From the NCBI GenBank assembly GCA_030604085.1, contig JAUVWP010000003.1, positions 1-39,252 of the forward strand: 39,252 bases of DNA, in the 5' to 3' direction. Below, in pieces: positions 30,750 to 38,518 of the stretch. The notes under the pieces are model-generated. The model was not told the DNA's origin. It saw only the letters and a program-made list of their open reading frames with translations, and made no database searches. The position numbers and the translations under genes are program-made. Numbering within the stretch: position 1 is the first letter of the stretch; the number at the start of each line of letters is the position of its first letter. Origin of the DNA: Methanosarcinales archaeon. GTDB taxonomy: Archaea > Halobacteriota > Methanosarcinia > Methanosarcinales > Methanogasteraceae.

Positions 30750-32105
30750 TCATGTTTTCTTACATGCCATATCACATTTTCCATTTCCATCGAATTTGCA
30801 CTCTATTTTTTCCCTTTTATCGATTCGATATATTTTTATTTTTTCAGATTCCGGTGATTCAGGATCTATGATGATAAATGAATTGGTACACTTTCTCTCA
30901 TGGGGTTCTTTCACCCATCCGCCGCAGTTGTAAATGTTTAGATTAGTTTTCGAATCTCTTATCTTTCCCGCAACATGGGTATGTGCAAATATATAATGAT
31001 TAATCTTCTTTTTATCGTTTCCCAACTCCTCTATGAGGTTTAGGTAAGTGTAGTTTTTTCTTTCCATACTGATATCTTTTTCTGTTATTTCATGCATAAC
31101 TTTCTTGATGGTGTTCCCTCTTTTATTGCTAACAGTGTTTGTCACAACATTCGAAAGCAATATTCCACTTATTTTAGGAAGAGAATAAACTAACGCTGTG
31201 ATAGGTACGCCTATTTTAAGTATCCGTATAGGTTCAAGACTATGTAGCCACTCAGGTATTCCGGAACTATAAAGAGTTATTAAACTCGGTAAACTCGGCA
31301 ATATAAAACCTATAATAGCAGAAAAAATAAGCCAGCGCGCTTTTTTAATTCTCCAAATAAAGTCCCTTCCCGCTCGTACTACGTCATCGAATTTTGTGTA
31401 GTATATCAGTGAATAGAGAGATGAAAAATTTGATTCGAGGTCGTTTCTGATTTCTTCGGAATCGGCATCTTTTTTAATTTTTATTGGTCTTCTGTGGAAT
31501 ATACTTGAAAATATGGGAATAGTCGGGACATATTTGTAGACTTTTGCAAGAAAAACTTTCATAAACCTTTCTGCTCTCTCAGGATAATGCCCGTGATCAA
31601 AGTATATAGTTCCCAGTCCGTCGATTTCCCGTTTATAGTGTGGATAGTAGAACTTCACATTTTTCAGTTCATGGGTGAGATTTAGATTGCCTATTTCATT
31701 TATTAGCCCTTTAAATATTTTTTCCGGCTTTTTGCCGTTTATTATATCTCTATATCTTTCTAAACTATCCATTCCGAAGCTTATTTCTTTTAAAAAATGG
31801 TCATGGTTTCCTATAACATATATTAATTCTACATCACGATCTTTATTATTTTCCACATATTTCGAAAGCCTTTCAAAGAATTGTATATCACTTGCATTAT
31901 CCCATGCATCCGCAAATCCTACCCGCCATAAATCAAAAATATCTCCAAGTAAAATTATTTCCTTGGGCTTAATCTCAGTTTCTATCAAATCCAAAAGATT
32001 TATAAGATCTACAACATTTGTTTCCTCATCTTCAGTTGGGTCATGTATTACGCCGAAATGTGTATCCGAAAATACAACAATTTTGTTCAAATTATCTAAA
32101 CCCAT
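30750..32105 (-). CDS. Membrane-associated metallophosphoesterase, AT-rich, probably acquired
   Basis: The 451-residue calcineurin-fold protein shows all metal motifs: KIVVFSDTHFG (D-x-H, ~12), IILLGDIFDLW (GDxxD, ~52), YVIGNHDHFL (GNHD, ~100), YFDHGHYPER (GH) and HYIFAHTHVAG (~390). Between the fourth and fifth motifs are two hydrophobic segments (WLIFSAIIGFILPSLPSLI and VPITALVYSLPKISGILL) that probably insert in the membrane. The C-terminal tail has CKFDGNGKCDMACKKT. The substrate is unknown; UDP-diacylglucosamine hydrolase-like or nuclease roles are both possible. Codons are A/T-rich, unlike all neighbours. The start at 32105 follows a GGAGG site. Confidence 0.85.
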   Translation of the reverse strand: MGLDNLNKIVVFSDTHFGVIHDPTEDEETNVVDLINLLDLIETEIKPKEIILLGDIFDLWRVGFADAWDNASDIQFFERLSKYVENNKDRDVELIYVIGNHDHFLKEISFGMDSLERYRDIINGKKPEKIFKGLINEIGNLNLTHELKNVKFYYPHYKREIDGLGTIYFDHGHYPERAERFMKVFLAKVYKYVPTIPIFSSIFHRRPIKIKKDADSEEIRNDLESNFSSLYSLIYYTKFDDVVRAGRDFIWRIKKARWLIFSAIIGFILPSLPSLITLYSSGIPEWLHSLEPIRILKIGVPITALVYSLPKISGILLSNVVTNTVSNKRGNTIKKVMHEITEKDISMERKNYTYLNLIEELGNDKKKINHYIFAHTHVAGKIRDSKTNLNIYNCGGWVKEPHERKCTNSFIIIDPESPESEKIKIYRIDKREKIECKFDGNGKCDMACKKT

Positions 32106-32134
32106 TTTGTCCTCCAAAAAAGTCACTGTACCCC

Positions 32135-32257
32135 GCACTTAAGAGGCTGTCCCATAATTGGATATTTTGCGAAATCAGATGCTTATTTTCAGATATAAAG
32201 CTCTGTTCGGTCTTCTTTTTGCCATGATTTTGAATTGTGAGACAGCTTCTTAAGTAC
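32135..32257. mobile_element. 123-bp MITE-like element with 25-bp terminal inverted repeats
   Basis: The left end 32135-32159 (G-C-ACTTAAGAGGCTGTCCCA...AATT) and the reverse complement of the right end 32233-32257 match at 21 of 25 bases. The inside is 73 bp of AT-rich, non-coding DNA. The AGAGGCTGTCCCA-type end is common among DDE-transposase ISs, so this may be a deletion derivative mobilised in trans. It sits 29 bp upstream of the metallophosphoesterase start and would be transcribed into its leader or supply its promoter. Confidence 0.55.
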
Positions 32258-32284
32258 AGGGCTTGTGCATTGCGATTCACCCTT

Positions 32285-32689
32285 TCACGCATAATCTTGC
32301 GTCCCGATGTATTTCTCTACAACTTCCCATCCATGACCAACCGAGCCATGATAACATCCAGGAGCCCATAGATGATCCTTGCACCATTCCCTGAGATGTG
32401 GGAAGTGTTGTCTCAGTATCCTGCTCGACCTGCCTTTTATCTTTTTGGCTATAAAACTCACAGAATACTTCGGAGGATATTCTATAAATAGATGAATATG
32501 CTCCACATTCAAGGCCATGTCGATGATCTCAATCTTCATCTCTTTACAGGTCGTACGGATAATCCCCTCTACCGCGAGCGCGATCATCTTCTCGACCAGA
32601 ATCTTTCCACGGTACTTCGGCGTAATCACCTTATGGTCAGTTAACAAAGAAACCCTGTGTCTATCGTGGCGGAGTTCTTTTCGCGCCAT
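32285..32689 (-). mobile_element. tnpA: IS200/IS605-family TnpA transposase (Y1 HUH)
   Basis: The 134-residue protein starts MARKELRHDRHRVSLLTDHK and ITPKYRGKIL. The HUH metal motif is in VEHIHLFIEYPPKYSVS (residues ~65-80) and the catalytic Tyr in GWEVVEKYIGTQDYA at the C terminus. It is full length and intact-looking. IS200 elements excise and insert as single strands without target duplication. No tnpB is present, and exact IS ends could not be fixed. It lies between the MITE-like element and the second pth2 copy. The start at 32689 is chosen for the family N terminus. Confidence 0.9.
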
Positions 32690-32769
32690 GCACTGTGTGT
32701 CAGAACTCATCTTACATAAATTTACTTGACCGCACGATCACCGACACCAGAGGACGTGACAGCCCAATA

Positions 32770-33115
32770 ATGACCGAGTACAAACAGTGCATCATCATCC
32801 GGAAAGATCTGAAACTCTCACCGGGAAACTTGCGGTGCAGGTCGCACATGCTGCGGTATCTGCGGCAGAGCAAGCGGATTCGAGCACTCGCAGGGCATGG
32901 AAGGATGGCGGGCAGAAGAAGATCGTGCTGCAGGTGAAAGATATCTCAGAGATGTATGAACTGAAGATGGACGCGGAAGCAGCAGGGATTCCGGCATCGC
33001 TGATCACGGACGCAGGTCTAACCGGATACCGCCCGGCACTGTCACAGCACTCGGCATAGGGCTTGGCAAGTCCGATAAACTGGACGCGGTCACAGGGGAA
33101 CTGCGGCTGGTGTAG
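32770..33115 (+). pseudogene. pth2: Second, frameshifted copy of pth2
   Basis: It aligns over its whole length with the gene at 30259 (346 versus 348 bp). Two single-base deletions break the frame: CACGCGGG has become CACCGGG near 32820, and CCGAGATA has become CCGGATA near 33025. Besides these I count about eleven substitutions in ten codons, seven of the codons being synonymous. The similarity begins at the ATG and ends just past the TAG; flanks differ from the first copy. The pattern suggests an intact homolog that was disabled recently, or errors in the assembly. Confidence 0.85.
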
Positions 33116-33194
33116 ATGGTCGGGTCACCAAACTACGTGCGACGCCTTCACTTTCACTTCCTCGAGCAAAGAGCGCACACCAGTGAATCCGGAA

Positions 33195-33392
33195 TCAATC
33201 ATCATCAAAGATAAACAGCTCCTCAATCGTCGTCTCCAGAACCTTTGCGACATCATGCGCCAGCTTGAGCGACGGATTATACTTTCCCTTCTCGAGAAAC
33301 ACAATCGTCTCCCTCCTGACCCCAACCTCCTTCGCAAGTTCCTCCTGAGTCAGGTTGTATCGTGCCCGCAGCTCCTTGATTCTGGTATTCAC
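33195..33392 (-). CDS. Small XRE-family repressor
   Basis: The 65-residue protein is almost only a helix-turn-helix: [20 protein letters not shown], then [19 protein letters not shown] and [19 protein letters not shown]. This is the compact Cro/CI-type repressor commonly found next to small multi-pass membrane protein genes. The start is a GTG at 33392 whose first bases overlap the TGA of the upstream gene (GTGA). GGAGGGG lies about nine bases upstream. It is the last gene of the membrane-protein array and probably its regulator. Confidence 0.88.
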   Translation of the reverse strand: MNTRIKELRARYNLTQEELAKEVGVRRETIVFLEKGKYNPSLKLAHDVAKVLETTIEELFIFDDD

Positions 33393-33793
33393 CGGACGTC
33401 GCCCCTCCGATTGTAATACCATCTGAGTATAACAAACGAAAGCATTCCAACAAAGAAAATATCAGGCGAAACGCTCTTATAGCTAAGATTTAATCTCCCA
33501 AACATAGCTATTGATTGAACAAGAGCCATGGTCACAAGCAGAATCCAGAATGCATGATAACCTGCCTTTTCGTCGACTCTCACAGATCGTTCATCCTGTA
33601 TCAGATCTTCTTTAGGTCTTGCTGCTGTGATGATGGCTATGATGATCGCAATAATCCCCATGATGATCAGGACGAAACCAATCCCGAAATAGGTGAGACC
33701 GGAAAGAAAACTCATCATAAGGATTCCGACGAGGATCAATAGAACAGCAATGCCTGAGAAACGCAGGATATCTTTATCTTTTCTGAATTTCAT
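33389..33793 (-). CDS. Small membrane protein, array member 1 (DUF2178-like)
   Basis: The 134-residue protein starts [12 protein letters not shown] and has four hydrophobic segments ([67 protein letters not shown]). The cytoplasmic loop has [17 protein letters not shown] and the tail [10 protein letters not shown]. The DER-x2-R-x2-EKAGYxAxW loop and the WYYNRRG end are shared by all members of the array. The ATG at 33793 overlaps the TGA of the next upstream member. Function unknown. Confidence 0.78.
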   Translation of the reverse strand: MKFRKDKDILRFSGIAVLLILVGILMMSFLSGLTYFGIGFVLIIMGIIAIIIAIITAARPKEDLIQDERSVRVDEKAGYHAFWILLVTMALVQSIAMFGRLNLSYKSVSPDIFFVGMLSFVILRWYYNRRGDVR

Positions 33794-34200
33794 CAAACCA
33801 CGTCTCCTTTTCTGCTGTAATGCCACCTGAGTACGCTCCACGAAATTATCCCGACAAACATCGCCGCATAGTACATATCTACGAGTTCGACTCCAATCGA
33901 CCATACCCGATCCGACCAGAACAGGATGGTTATCGATAGCAGAACCAGCCAGAACGCATGATAACCTGCCTTTTCGTCGACTCTCGTGACCCGTTCGTCT
34001 ACCACCAGTTCTGTTTCCGGCTTTGTTGCGGCGTGTAACAATATAGCAAACATAAGCATCCCGGCAACGATCAAGCCCAGACTGATGAAGGACATGGCCC
34101 TGGAAGGCGCCCCAAAGGTCAGTATGGCAGCAGCCAGCACAATCACGCTCAAACTGACCCCCATAGACCGCAGAATCTTATTGTTAGTTCTTATTTTCAT
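33793..34200 (-). CDS. Small membrane protein, array member 2 (DUF2178-like)
   Basis: The 135-residue paralog starts MKIRTNNKILRSMGVSLSVI. Loop [20 protein letters not shown] and tail LRWHYSRKGDVV match the array signature. It has four predicted helices. Coupled to both neighbours: its ATG overlaps the stop of member 3 by four bases and its TGA overlaps the start of member 1. Function unknown. Confidence 0.78.
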   Translation of the reverse strand: MKIRTNNKILRSMGVSLSVIVLAAAILTFGAPSRAMSFISLGLIVAGMLMFAILLHAATKPETELVVDERVTRVDEKAGYHAFWLVLLSITILFWSDRVWSIGVELVDMYYAAMFVGIISWSVLRWHYSRKGDVV

Positions 34201-34517
34201 CCCACATCCCCCATCCTGCTGTAGTAACAATGCGCAACCAGAAAACTCCCGATCATCGTTCCGGAAACAGCGGCGATAACCAGACGGACAGTCAACAGTT
34301 CCGGTCTGACTATACATGCGAACGCCAGAGTCCCAACGGTCACGAATGTGAGACACCATGAGGCACTCAACGACTGTTTTGTGATCCTGTTTGTTCGCTC
34401 GTCAAATTCTATCTCGTCTACGTGCTTATACCCCCGCCGCAGCCTGCAAACCGTTTCATAAAGCACCACGATCAGCACGAAATACAGACACCATATCCAG
34501 AAATCTCCTTCCTGCAT
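34197..34517 (-). CDS. Small membrane protein, array member 3 (shorter, divergent)
   Basis: This 106-residue member lacks the first helix pair of its paralogs. It begins MQEGDFWIWCLYFVLIVVLY, keeps EFDERTNRITKQSLSASW in place of the DER...EKAGY loop, and ends HCYYSRMGDVG. Loss of the EKAGY residues makes it the most diverged copy. A GGAGATTT stretch precedes it weakly. The ATGA overlap with member 2 implies coupling. Confidence 0.7.
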   Translation of the reverse strand: MQEGDFWIWCLYFVLIVVLYETVCRLRRGYKHVDEIEFDERTNRITKQSLSASWCLTFVTVGTLAFACIVRPELLTVRLVIAAVSGTMIGSFLVAHCYYSRMGDVG

Positions 34518-34553
34518 ATTCTCACTTCTCCCGGATTCCTAACGATATGTTCC

Positions 34554-34967
34554 TCATACGATCTCACCTCTCCTGTTGTAGTACCATCTGAGTATAAGAA
34601 ATGAATATATTCCCACTATTAGGGTCATGGTGTACATATCCTTAAGTTCGAGGTTCAGTGACCAGATTTTGTCTGCCCAGAACATGAACGTCACAGACAA
34701 CATAATTAGCCAGCCCGCAGTATAACCCGCTTTTTCAGTGATTCTCGTGACCCTTTCATCCGCTACGAGTTCTGTTTTTGGTTTTGTTGTCGTTGCGGCA
34801 TACAACGCTACAATGAATATGAATAATCCGAAAATAATTAAATTTATTCCAACAAAAAGCAGGGCTTTGGAATATAGCTGGAACTGGAACGCAAGCACAC
34901 CCAATAGGACCGACAACAGACCAATTCCTGAAGCGAGTAAAATCTTTTTATTTGTTCTTATTTTCAT
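34554..34967 (-). CDS. Small membrane protein, array member 4 (DUF2178-like)
   Basis: The 137-residue paralog starts MKIRTNKKILLASGIGLLSV. Loop DERVTRITEKAGYTAGWLIM and tail [12 protein letters not shown] are present, and it has four hydrophobic segments. It is closest to member 2. The start follows the stop of member 5 by one base. The 36-bp gap to member 3 is the widest spacing in the array. Confidence 0.78.
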   Translation of the reverse strand: MKIRTNKKILLASGIGLLSVLLGVLAFQFQLYSKALLFVGINLIIFGLFIFIVALYAATTTKPKTELVADERVTRITEKAGYTAGWLIMLSVTFMFWADKIWSLNLELKDMYTMTLIVGIYSFLILRWYYNRRGEIV

Positions 34968-34968
34968 A

Positions 34969-35352
34969 TCATTCACCTTTTTTGTTGTACATCCATTGGA
35001 ATACAAGCCACACATATATCCCGACTAAAAATAGCAATGCGTATATTTGAGATGGTGACGGCATCCATATTTTATAAAAATAAAGCAAATTGAAGATAAT
35101 TATCAATATAAGCATTGTATTAAATGCGTGATAACCTGCCTTTTCTTTGTTTCTTACTGAACGCTCATCTTCAATAAAATCTTCCGTTGACTTTGTAGCA
35201 TTGTATAATGCGCCAAGTGTCAGGATTAACCCTGCAAGAATCCATCCATACCCTATATCAAAACCAAACATCAGGATTGCTGAACCTACTGCCATTAATC
35301 CCATGCTCATCATAAAACGATTTCTCACATCTTCATCTTTTCTTATTTTCAT
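34969..35352 (-). CDS. Small membrane protein, array member 5 (DUF2178-like), first gene of the array
   Basis: The 127-residue paralog starts MKIRKDEDVRNRFMMSMGLM. Loop [20 protein letters not shown] and tail FQWMYNKKGE follow the array signature. Codon use is more A/T-rich than in members 1 to 3. The region just upstream (35353-35388) has TATTTTGTGCTATAC on the minus strand as a possible promoter, next to the terminator of the LolA-like gene. Confidence 0.75.
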   Translation of the reverse strand: MKIRKDEDVRNRFMMSMGLMAVGSAILMFGFDIGYGWILAGLILTLGALYNATKSTEDFIEDERSVRNKEKAGYHAFNTMLILIIIFNLLYFYKIWMPSPSQIYALLFLVGIYVWLVFQWMYNKKGE

Positions 35353-35377
35353 CCCACATCACCCAGTATAGCACAAA

Positions 35378-35410
35378 ATAAAAAAACACGGAGTCATACA
35401 AGCGACTCCG
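35378..35410 (-). terminator. Intrinsic-type terminator overlapping the LolA-like gene's stop codon
   Basis: Read on the minus strand, CGGAGTC (35410-35404) pairs with GACTCCG (35395-35389). The TGA stop begins at 35396, so the hairpin includes it. Seven T and further T-rich bases follow. Confidence 0.7.
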
Positions 35411-36470
35411 CTACCTTCACCAACTCGTCCTGCTCAAACTCACCCGACAGCGAGTAATCGATGCCATCTGCGCCCCACTGAAGCGAGTTCCTGCCAAACA
35501 TCGACGTAAACTCTCCGTCTGTGCCGTTGATCTCCACGATCTCGGGTTCACCCATCGCAGGTTTTAACTGATCCGAACCATCGCTGACGCATTCCCTGAG
35601 GTGCAGTATCCCGGATCCATTTGTGTATTTCAGCGATAATATCTCCTGCTCGCTGCCGTAGAGATCGCCGAGCAACATCGCATGGTCGAACACATATCCA
35701 TCCGGCAGGTACGAGGGCGTCTTCGGATCGAACGTGAGGTTGGCTCTTGCATCCTCAAGCGTCATCTCCTTGGACACCATATCCTCAAGCGACGTCTCTA
35801 CAACATCAGCTCCAGCAGGCACCTCGAATATGAACTCGCTGTCTGGAATTCCGGTGTTAAACGTAATATCCCTGTACTCCGCCTTCGAGATGAGATTGTC
35901 GTCTCTATCGTACATCTCCATCCCGAGAACCATCCAGTTTTCACGATCGACCCATACGCGCGTATTGGAGAAGAGTCCGCGCTCGGTTTCGTTCTTCGGC
36001 GTTGCCTTGAGCACATAAGTGCTCCGTCCACCGACATCCTCGATGCCTTCGAGGGATATGTCGTTCTCGTCCAGCAGCGCCTTGACGATCTGTGTATAAT
36101 CCATCTCAGATGGCATATCCACCGGAAGCACCATCTTCGTCACCTGATTCTTTGCAGGGTCATACATCCACATCGTGCTGCCGTTTGTGACCATCACCAT
36201 GCCTGTAAGTTCGGCTGGTTCAGTGTATTCGACGCGACTCTTGTCTGGCGGTATCGTCACCATTGTCGCCCGCACAGTCATATCATCTCCGCCATACGAC
36301 GATGTTACGACCATCGTGGCTGAGAAGTCCTCAATCTCTGCCTGCTTCGCCTCCATCATGGACGCAATCTCGTCTGCGGACATTTCAGACATCTGATCGA
36401 CGCATCCTGTGAGCAGGACGGCTGCAATGACGATTGCGACTGCTGCGATCTGTTTCGTCTCTTTCTTCAT
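35394..36470 (-). CDS. LolA-like / DUF4367-type lipoprotein
   Basis: The 358-residue lipid-anchored protein has lipobox VLLTGCVDQ (Cys ~23). A LolA-type half-barrel (residues ~40-235: DFSATMVVTSSYGGDDMTVR, RVEYTEPAELTGMVMVTNG, WMYDPAKNQVTKMVLP, DSEFIFEVPAGADVVE) is followed by a C-terminal domain (PSYLPDGYVFDHAMLL, NSLQWGADGIDYSLSG). Similar two-domain lipoproteins are common in methanogens; bacterial LolA carries lipoproteins, but an archaeal role is not established. It is expressed alone, behind a strong promoter with a double operator and in front of a clear terminator. Confidence 0.8.
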   Translation of the reverse strand: MKKETKQIAAVAIVIAAVLLTGCVDQMSEMSADEIASMMEAKQAEIEDFSATMVVTSSYGGDDMTVRATMVTIPPDKSRVEYTEPAELTGMVMVTNGSTMWMYDPAKNQVTKMVLPVDMPSEMDYTQIVKALLDENDISLEGIEDVGGRSTYVLKATPKNETERGLFSNTRVWVDRENWMVLGMEMYDRDDNLISKAEYRDITFNTGIPDSEFIFEVPAGADVVETSLEDMVSKEMTLEDARANLTFDPKTPSYLPDGYVFDHAMLLGDLYGSEQEILSLKYTNGSGILHLRECVSDGSDQLKPAMGEPEIVEINGTDGEFTSMFGRNSLQWGADGIDYSLSGEFEQDELVKVAESLV

Positions 36471-36506
36471 CTGGTTTCATCCTCTGGTATTGTCTCTGTT
36501 CTTGAA

Positions 36507-36543
36507 GTTATCTATTTCTAACTCCATGTTAGATATAGATAAC
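36507..36543 (-). promoter_or_regulatory. Double 16-bp operator of the LolA-like gene
   Basis: GTTATCTATTTCTAAC (36507-36522) and GTTAGATATAGATAAC (36528-36543) are inverted copies (15 of 16 match) five bases apart. Each is itself a dyad GTTA-N8-TAAC. They start about 7 bp downstream of the TATA box and span the expected transcription start (near 36527), the classic place for archaeal repression. Confidence 0.65.
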
Positions 36544-36550
36544 ATTGGGG

Positions 36551-36566
36551 TATAAAAAAGTTTCGG
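36551..36566 (-). promoter_or_regulatory. BRE and TATA box of the LolA-like gene
   Basis: On the minus strand CCGAAACTTTTTTATA combines a CGAAA-type BRE with a TATA box, 80-95 bp before the ATG at 36470. Confidence 0.6.
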
Positions 36567-36644
36567 AACTACGCCTGACGGTCGTGATTGCATCATCCCA
36601 CGCCCATTGACTTGCAATGGTGGCTACATCACAACTTATCAAGT

Positions 36645-36911
36645 TTAGGATATGGCGCCGGCTATGATTCCAAATGCGACTACCAGAAGAACGGCTATTA
36701 AAGTACCTATTATAAGTGTAACGAGCCCATAAAAAGTCATCTGCCCGTAATAACCACAAATAGTCCAGAATGGGGTTACTTCATCGTTTGACATCGATTT
36801 ATGAATTAACCACCCTATTCCGCATGGAACCAACATTAAATTCAGAGAAATTGCCCCAACTATTGTATAACCAATATTTGGCTCTTTAATCGTTATTATT
36901 TCACCAGTCAT
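36645..36911 (-). CDS. Hypothetical small membrane protein
   Basis: The 88-residue protein starts MTGEIITIKEPNIGYTIVGA. Two strong hydrophobic segments (VGAISLNLMLVPCGIGWLI and LVTLIIGTLIAVLLVVAFGII) flank a polar turn with HKSMSNDEVTPFWTICGYYG. No ribosome site or partner gene is evident, and it is more AT-rich than its neighbours. Function unknown. Confidence 0.55.
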   Translation of the reverse strand: MTGEIITIKEPNIGYTIVGAISLNLMLVPCGIGWLIHKSMSNDEVTPFWTICGYYGQMTFYGLVTLIIGTLIAVLLVVAFGIIAGAIS

Positions 36912-37053
36912 ACACGATCACCTCAAATATCATCTCTCCACGAGTCTTTCCGGGAAACTGATAAAACTTTCCACCCTGGGAGAATTGCCAACTCTGGCGT
37001 TGGCGCCGGATTGAGACTCTGGTTATCCGTACGGTATCTATGCACCGCCGAGA
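36912..37053. other. Intergenic stretch, nothing recognised
   Basis: About 140 bp between dapB and the small membrane protein gene. No open frame, strong hairpin or promoter box stands out. Confidence 0.4.
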
Positions 37054-37845
37054 TCAAAGCCCGAGAACCTCTTCCATACCGTGCACCCCAATCGGTGCAT
37101 CCATCACCCACCGCGCGGCTTTGATCGCACCGCCTGCGAACGCCTGCCTGCTGTGCGCCTGATGCTTAATCTCGATCCGCTCGCCATTCCCTGCAAATAA
37201 CACGAGATGATCGCCGATGATGTCGCCGCCCCGGATCGCATGGATGCCGATCTCATCACCCCTCGGAGCAAGTCCCTCACGCCCGTAGACCAGTTCCTTT
37301 CCCCCAAGAGCCTTACTGATCACGTCAGCCGCATGCATCGCTGTTCCTGACGGCGCATCCTTCTTGTGGCGGTGGTGCGCCTCAACGATCTCGATATCCC
37401 AGTCGCCGATGTATGCGGCGGCTTCTGCAAGCAATTTCCAGAAGACGTTGACCCCTACCGAGAAATTAGGTGCAATCACGGCAGGGACGTTTCCGGCTAT
37501 GATCCCTGCGATCTCCTCCTGGTACGGTTCGAGACCGGTCGTCCCGAGAACGATGGCAACGCCGTTCTCTACAGCGGCTATGACGTTTCCGACGGCGGCA
37601 CTCGCGATCGTGAAATCGATCAGGACGTCAGGAGAAGTGCTCGCAAGCAGCGCATCGATCTCGCGGGCATCCGATACCCGGACATCGCCTGCGCCAGCAG
37701 CGACGCCAGCGCCAGCGCCGATCAGCATCCCGATGTCATGGATGTCAAACGCTGCCACCAGTTCCATATCTGGCGCATCACCGACATCCTCGATTATAAG
37801 CGAGCCCATGCGCCCGAGTGCGCCTGTTACTGCAACTGTTATCAT
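37054..37845 (-). CDS. dapB: 4-hydroxy-tetrahydrodipicolinate reductase
   Basis: The 263-residue NAD(P)H enzyme of lysine synthesis starts MITVAVTGALGRMGSLIIED (nucleotide loop). It has DVLIDFTIASAAVGNV and VLGTTGLEPYQ, IAPNFSVGVNVFWKLL, and the catalytic and substrate motif EIVEAHHRHKKDAPSGTAMH (residues ~145-164). HAIRGGDIIGDHLVLFAGNGE and SRQAFAGGAIKAARW complete the family pattern. An unusual Ala/Gly run (GAGAGVAAGAGD, ~42-53) lengthens one loop. The start at 37845 matches the family N terminus. It lies 67 bp after engB on the same strand. Confidence 0.95.
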   Translation of the reverse strand: MITVAVTGALGRMGSLIIEDVGDAPDMELVAAFDIHDIGMLIGAGAGVAAGAGDVRVSDAREIDALLASTSPDVLIDFTIASAAVGNVIAAVENGVAIVLGTTGLEPYQEEIAGIIAGNVPAVIAPNFSVGVNVFWKLLAEAAAYIGDWDIEIVEAHHRHKKDAPSGTAMHAADVISKALGGKELVYGREGLAPRGDEIGIHAIRGGDIIGDHLVLFAGNGERIEIKHQAHSRQAFAGGAIKAARWVMDAPIGVHGMEEVLGL

Positions 37846-37912
37846 GATATCACCTGTATCCATCTATCCCCAAGTCATCTAATATATTCGCACCATGGAT
37901 GCTGCCCGCCCT

Positions 37913-38518
37913 TCAGACCGTCCTGAACTGCCCGAACAGATTGTCCCGCCCGATCCGGTGCAGTCTGGATCGCACGAGTACGGCAAGCTGCGACACATCT
38001 CCTTTTTTCGCAGAGACTGGTGCAATCGTGTCGATCCACTGCTTCCATGGCGGGAGAAAGTCGAAACGCTCCACGATCTGATCGAGTGCATCGTCTCGAT
38101 CGGTTACCAGGTCCATCTTATTTGCCGCGATAACCGTATCGATATCGAGATCTGACAAAAATTCAAACAATTCGATATCAACCGGCATCTCGCCCCGTTC
38201 TGACCATCTATCCACGATATCGCAGAAAACGTTTGCATCGATCACCTGAACGGCACAGAGGATGCGGTCGCAGTTGTCTTCGATATAATGGACGATCGAA
38301 TTCTTTATGCGCTCCTGAACCACATCCGGGACACCGTGCAGAAATCCATAACCCGGCAGATCGGTTATCAACAGATCTCTAAACGTTATATGTGTCGGTT
38401 TCCTCGTGACGCCGGGGCGCCTCCCTGTTTTGACGCTTCTGCCGGTCAGTCTCTTGATCAGCGATGACTTCCCGACGTTTGATCTGCCCGCGAAGATTAT
38501 CTCATGATTAATTGCCAT
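37913..38518 (-). CDS. engB: EngB/YihA-type GTPase
   Basis: The 201-residue TRAFAC-class GTPase, in bacteria linked to large-subunit assembly and division, has a clear set of G motifs: G1 AGRSNVGKSSLIKRLTG (residues ~10-26), G2 region with VTRKPTHITF, G3 DLPGYGFL, G4 ANKMDLV (~134-140) and G5 APVSAKKGD. Archaeal versions are common in euryarchaea. Length is normal. The start overlaps the end of the small gene at 38508 by 11 bp. Confidence 0.93.
   Translation of the reverse strand: MAINHEIIFAGRSNVGKSSLIKRLTGRSVKTGRRPGVTRKPTHITFRDLLITDLPGYGFLHGVPDVVQERIKNSIVHYIEDNCDRILCAVQVIDANVFCDIVDRWSERGEMPVDIELFEFLSDLDIDTVIAANKMDLVTDRDDALDQIVERFDFLPPWKQWIDTIAPVSAKKGDVSQLAVLVRSRLHRIGRDNLFGQFRTV

Noticed and set aside
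30656-30871. Plus-strand frame over the end of the metallophosphoesterase gene
   Set aside because: AT-rich DNA gives long chance frames; this one is antisense to the esterase C terminus and Phe/Ile-rich without motif.
31675-32142. 155-codon plus-strand frame inside the metallophosphoesterase region
   Set aside because: Antisense to conserved metal motifs; Ser/Ile-rich and motif-free.
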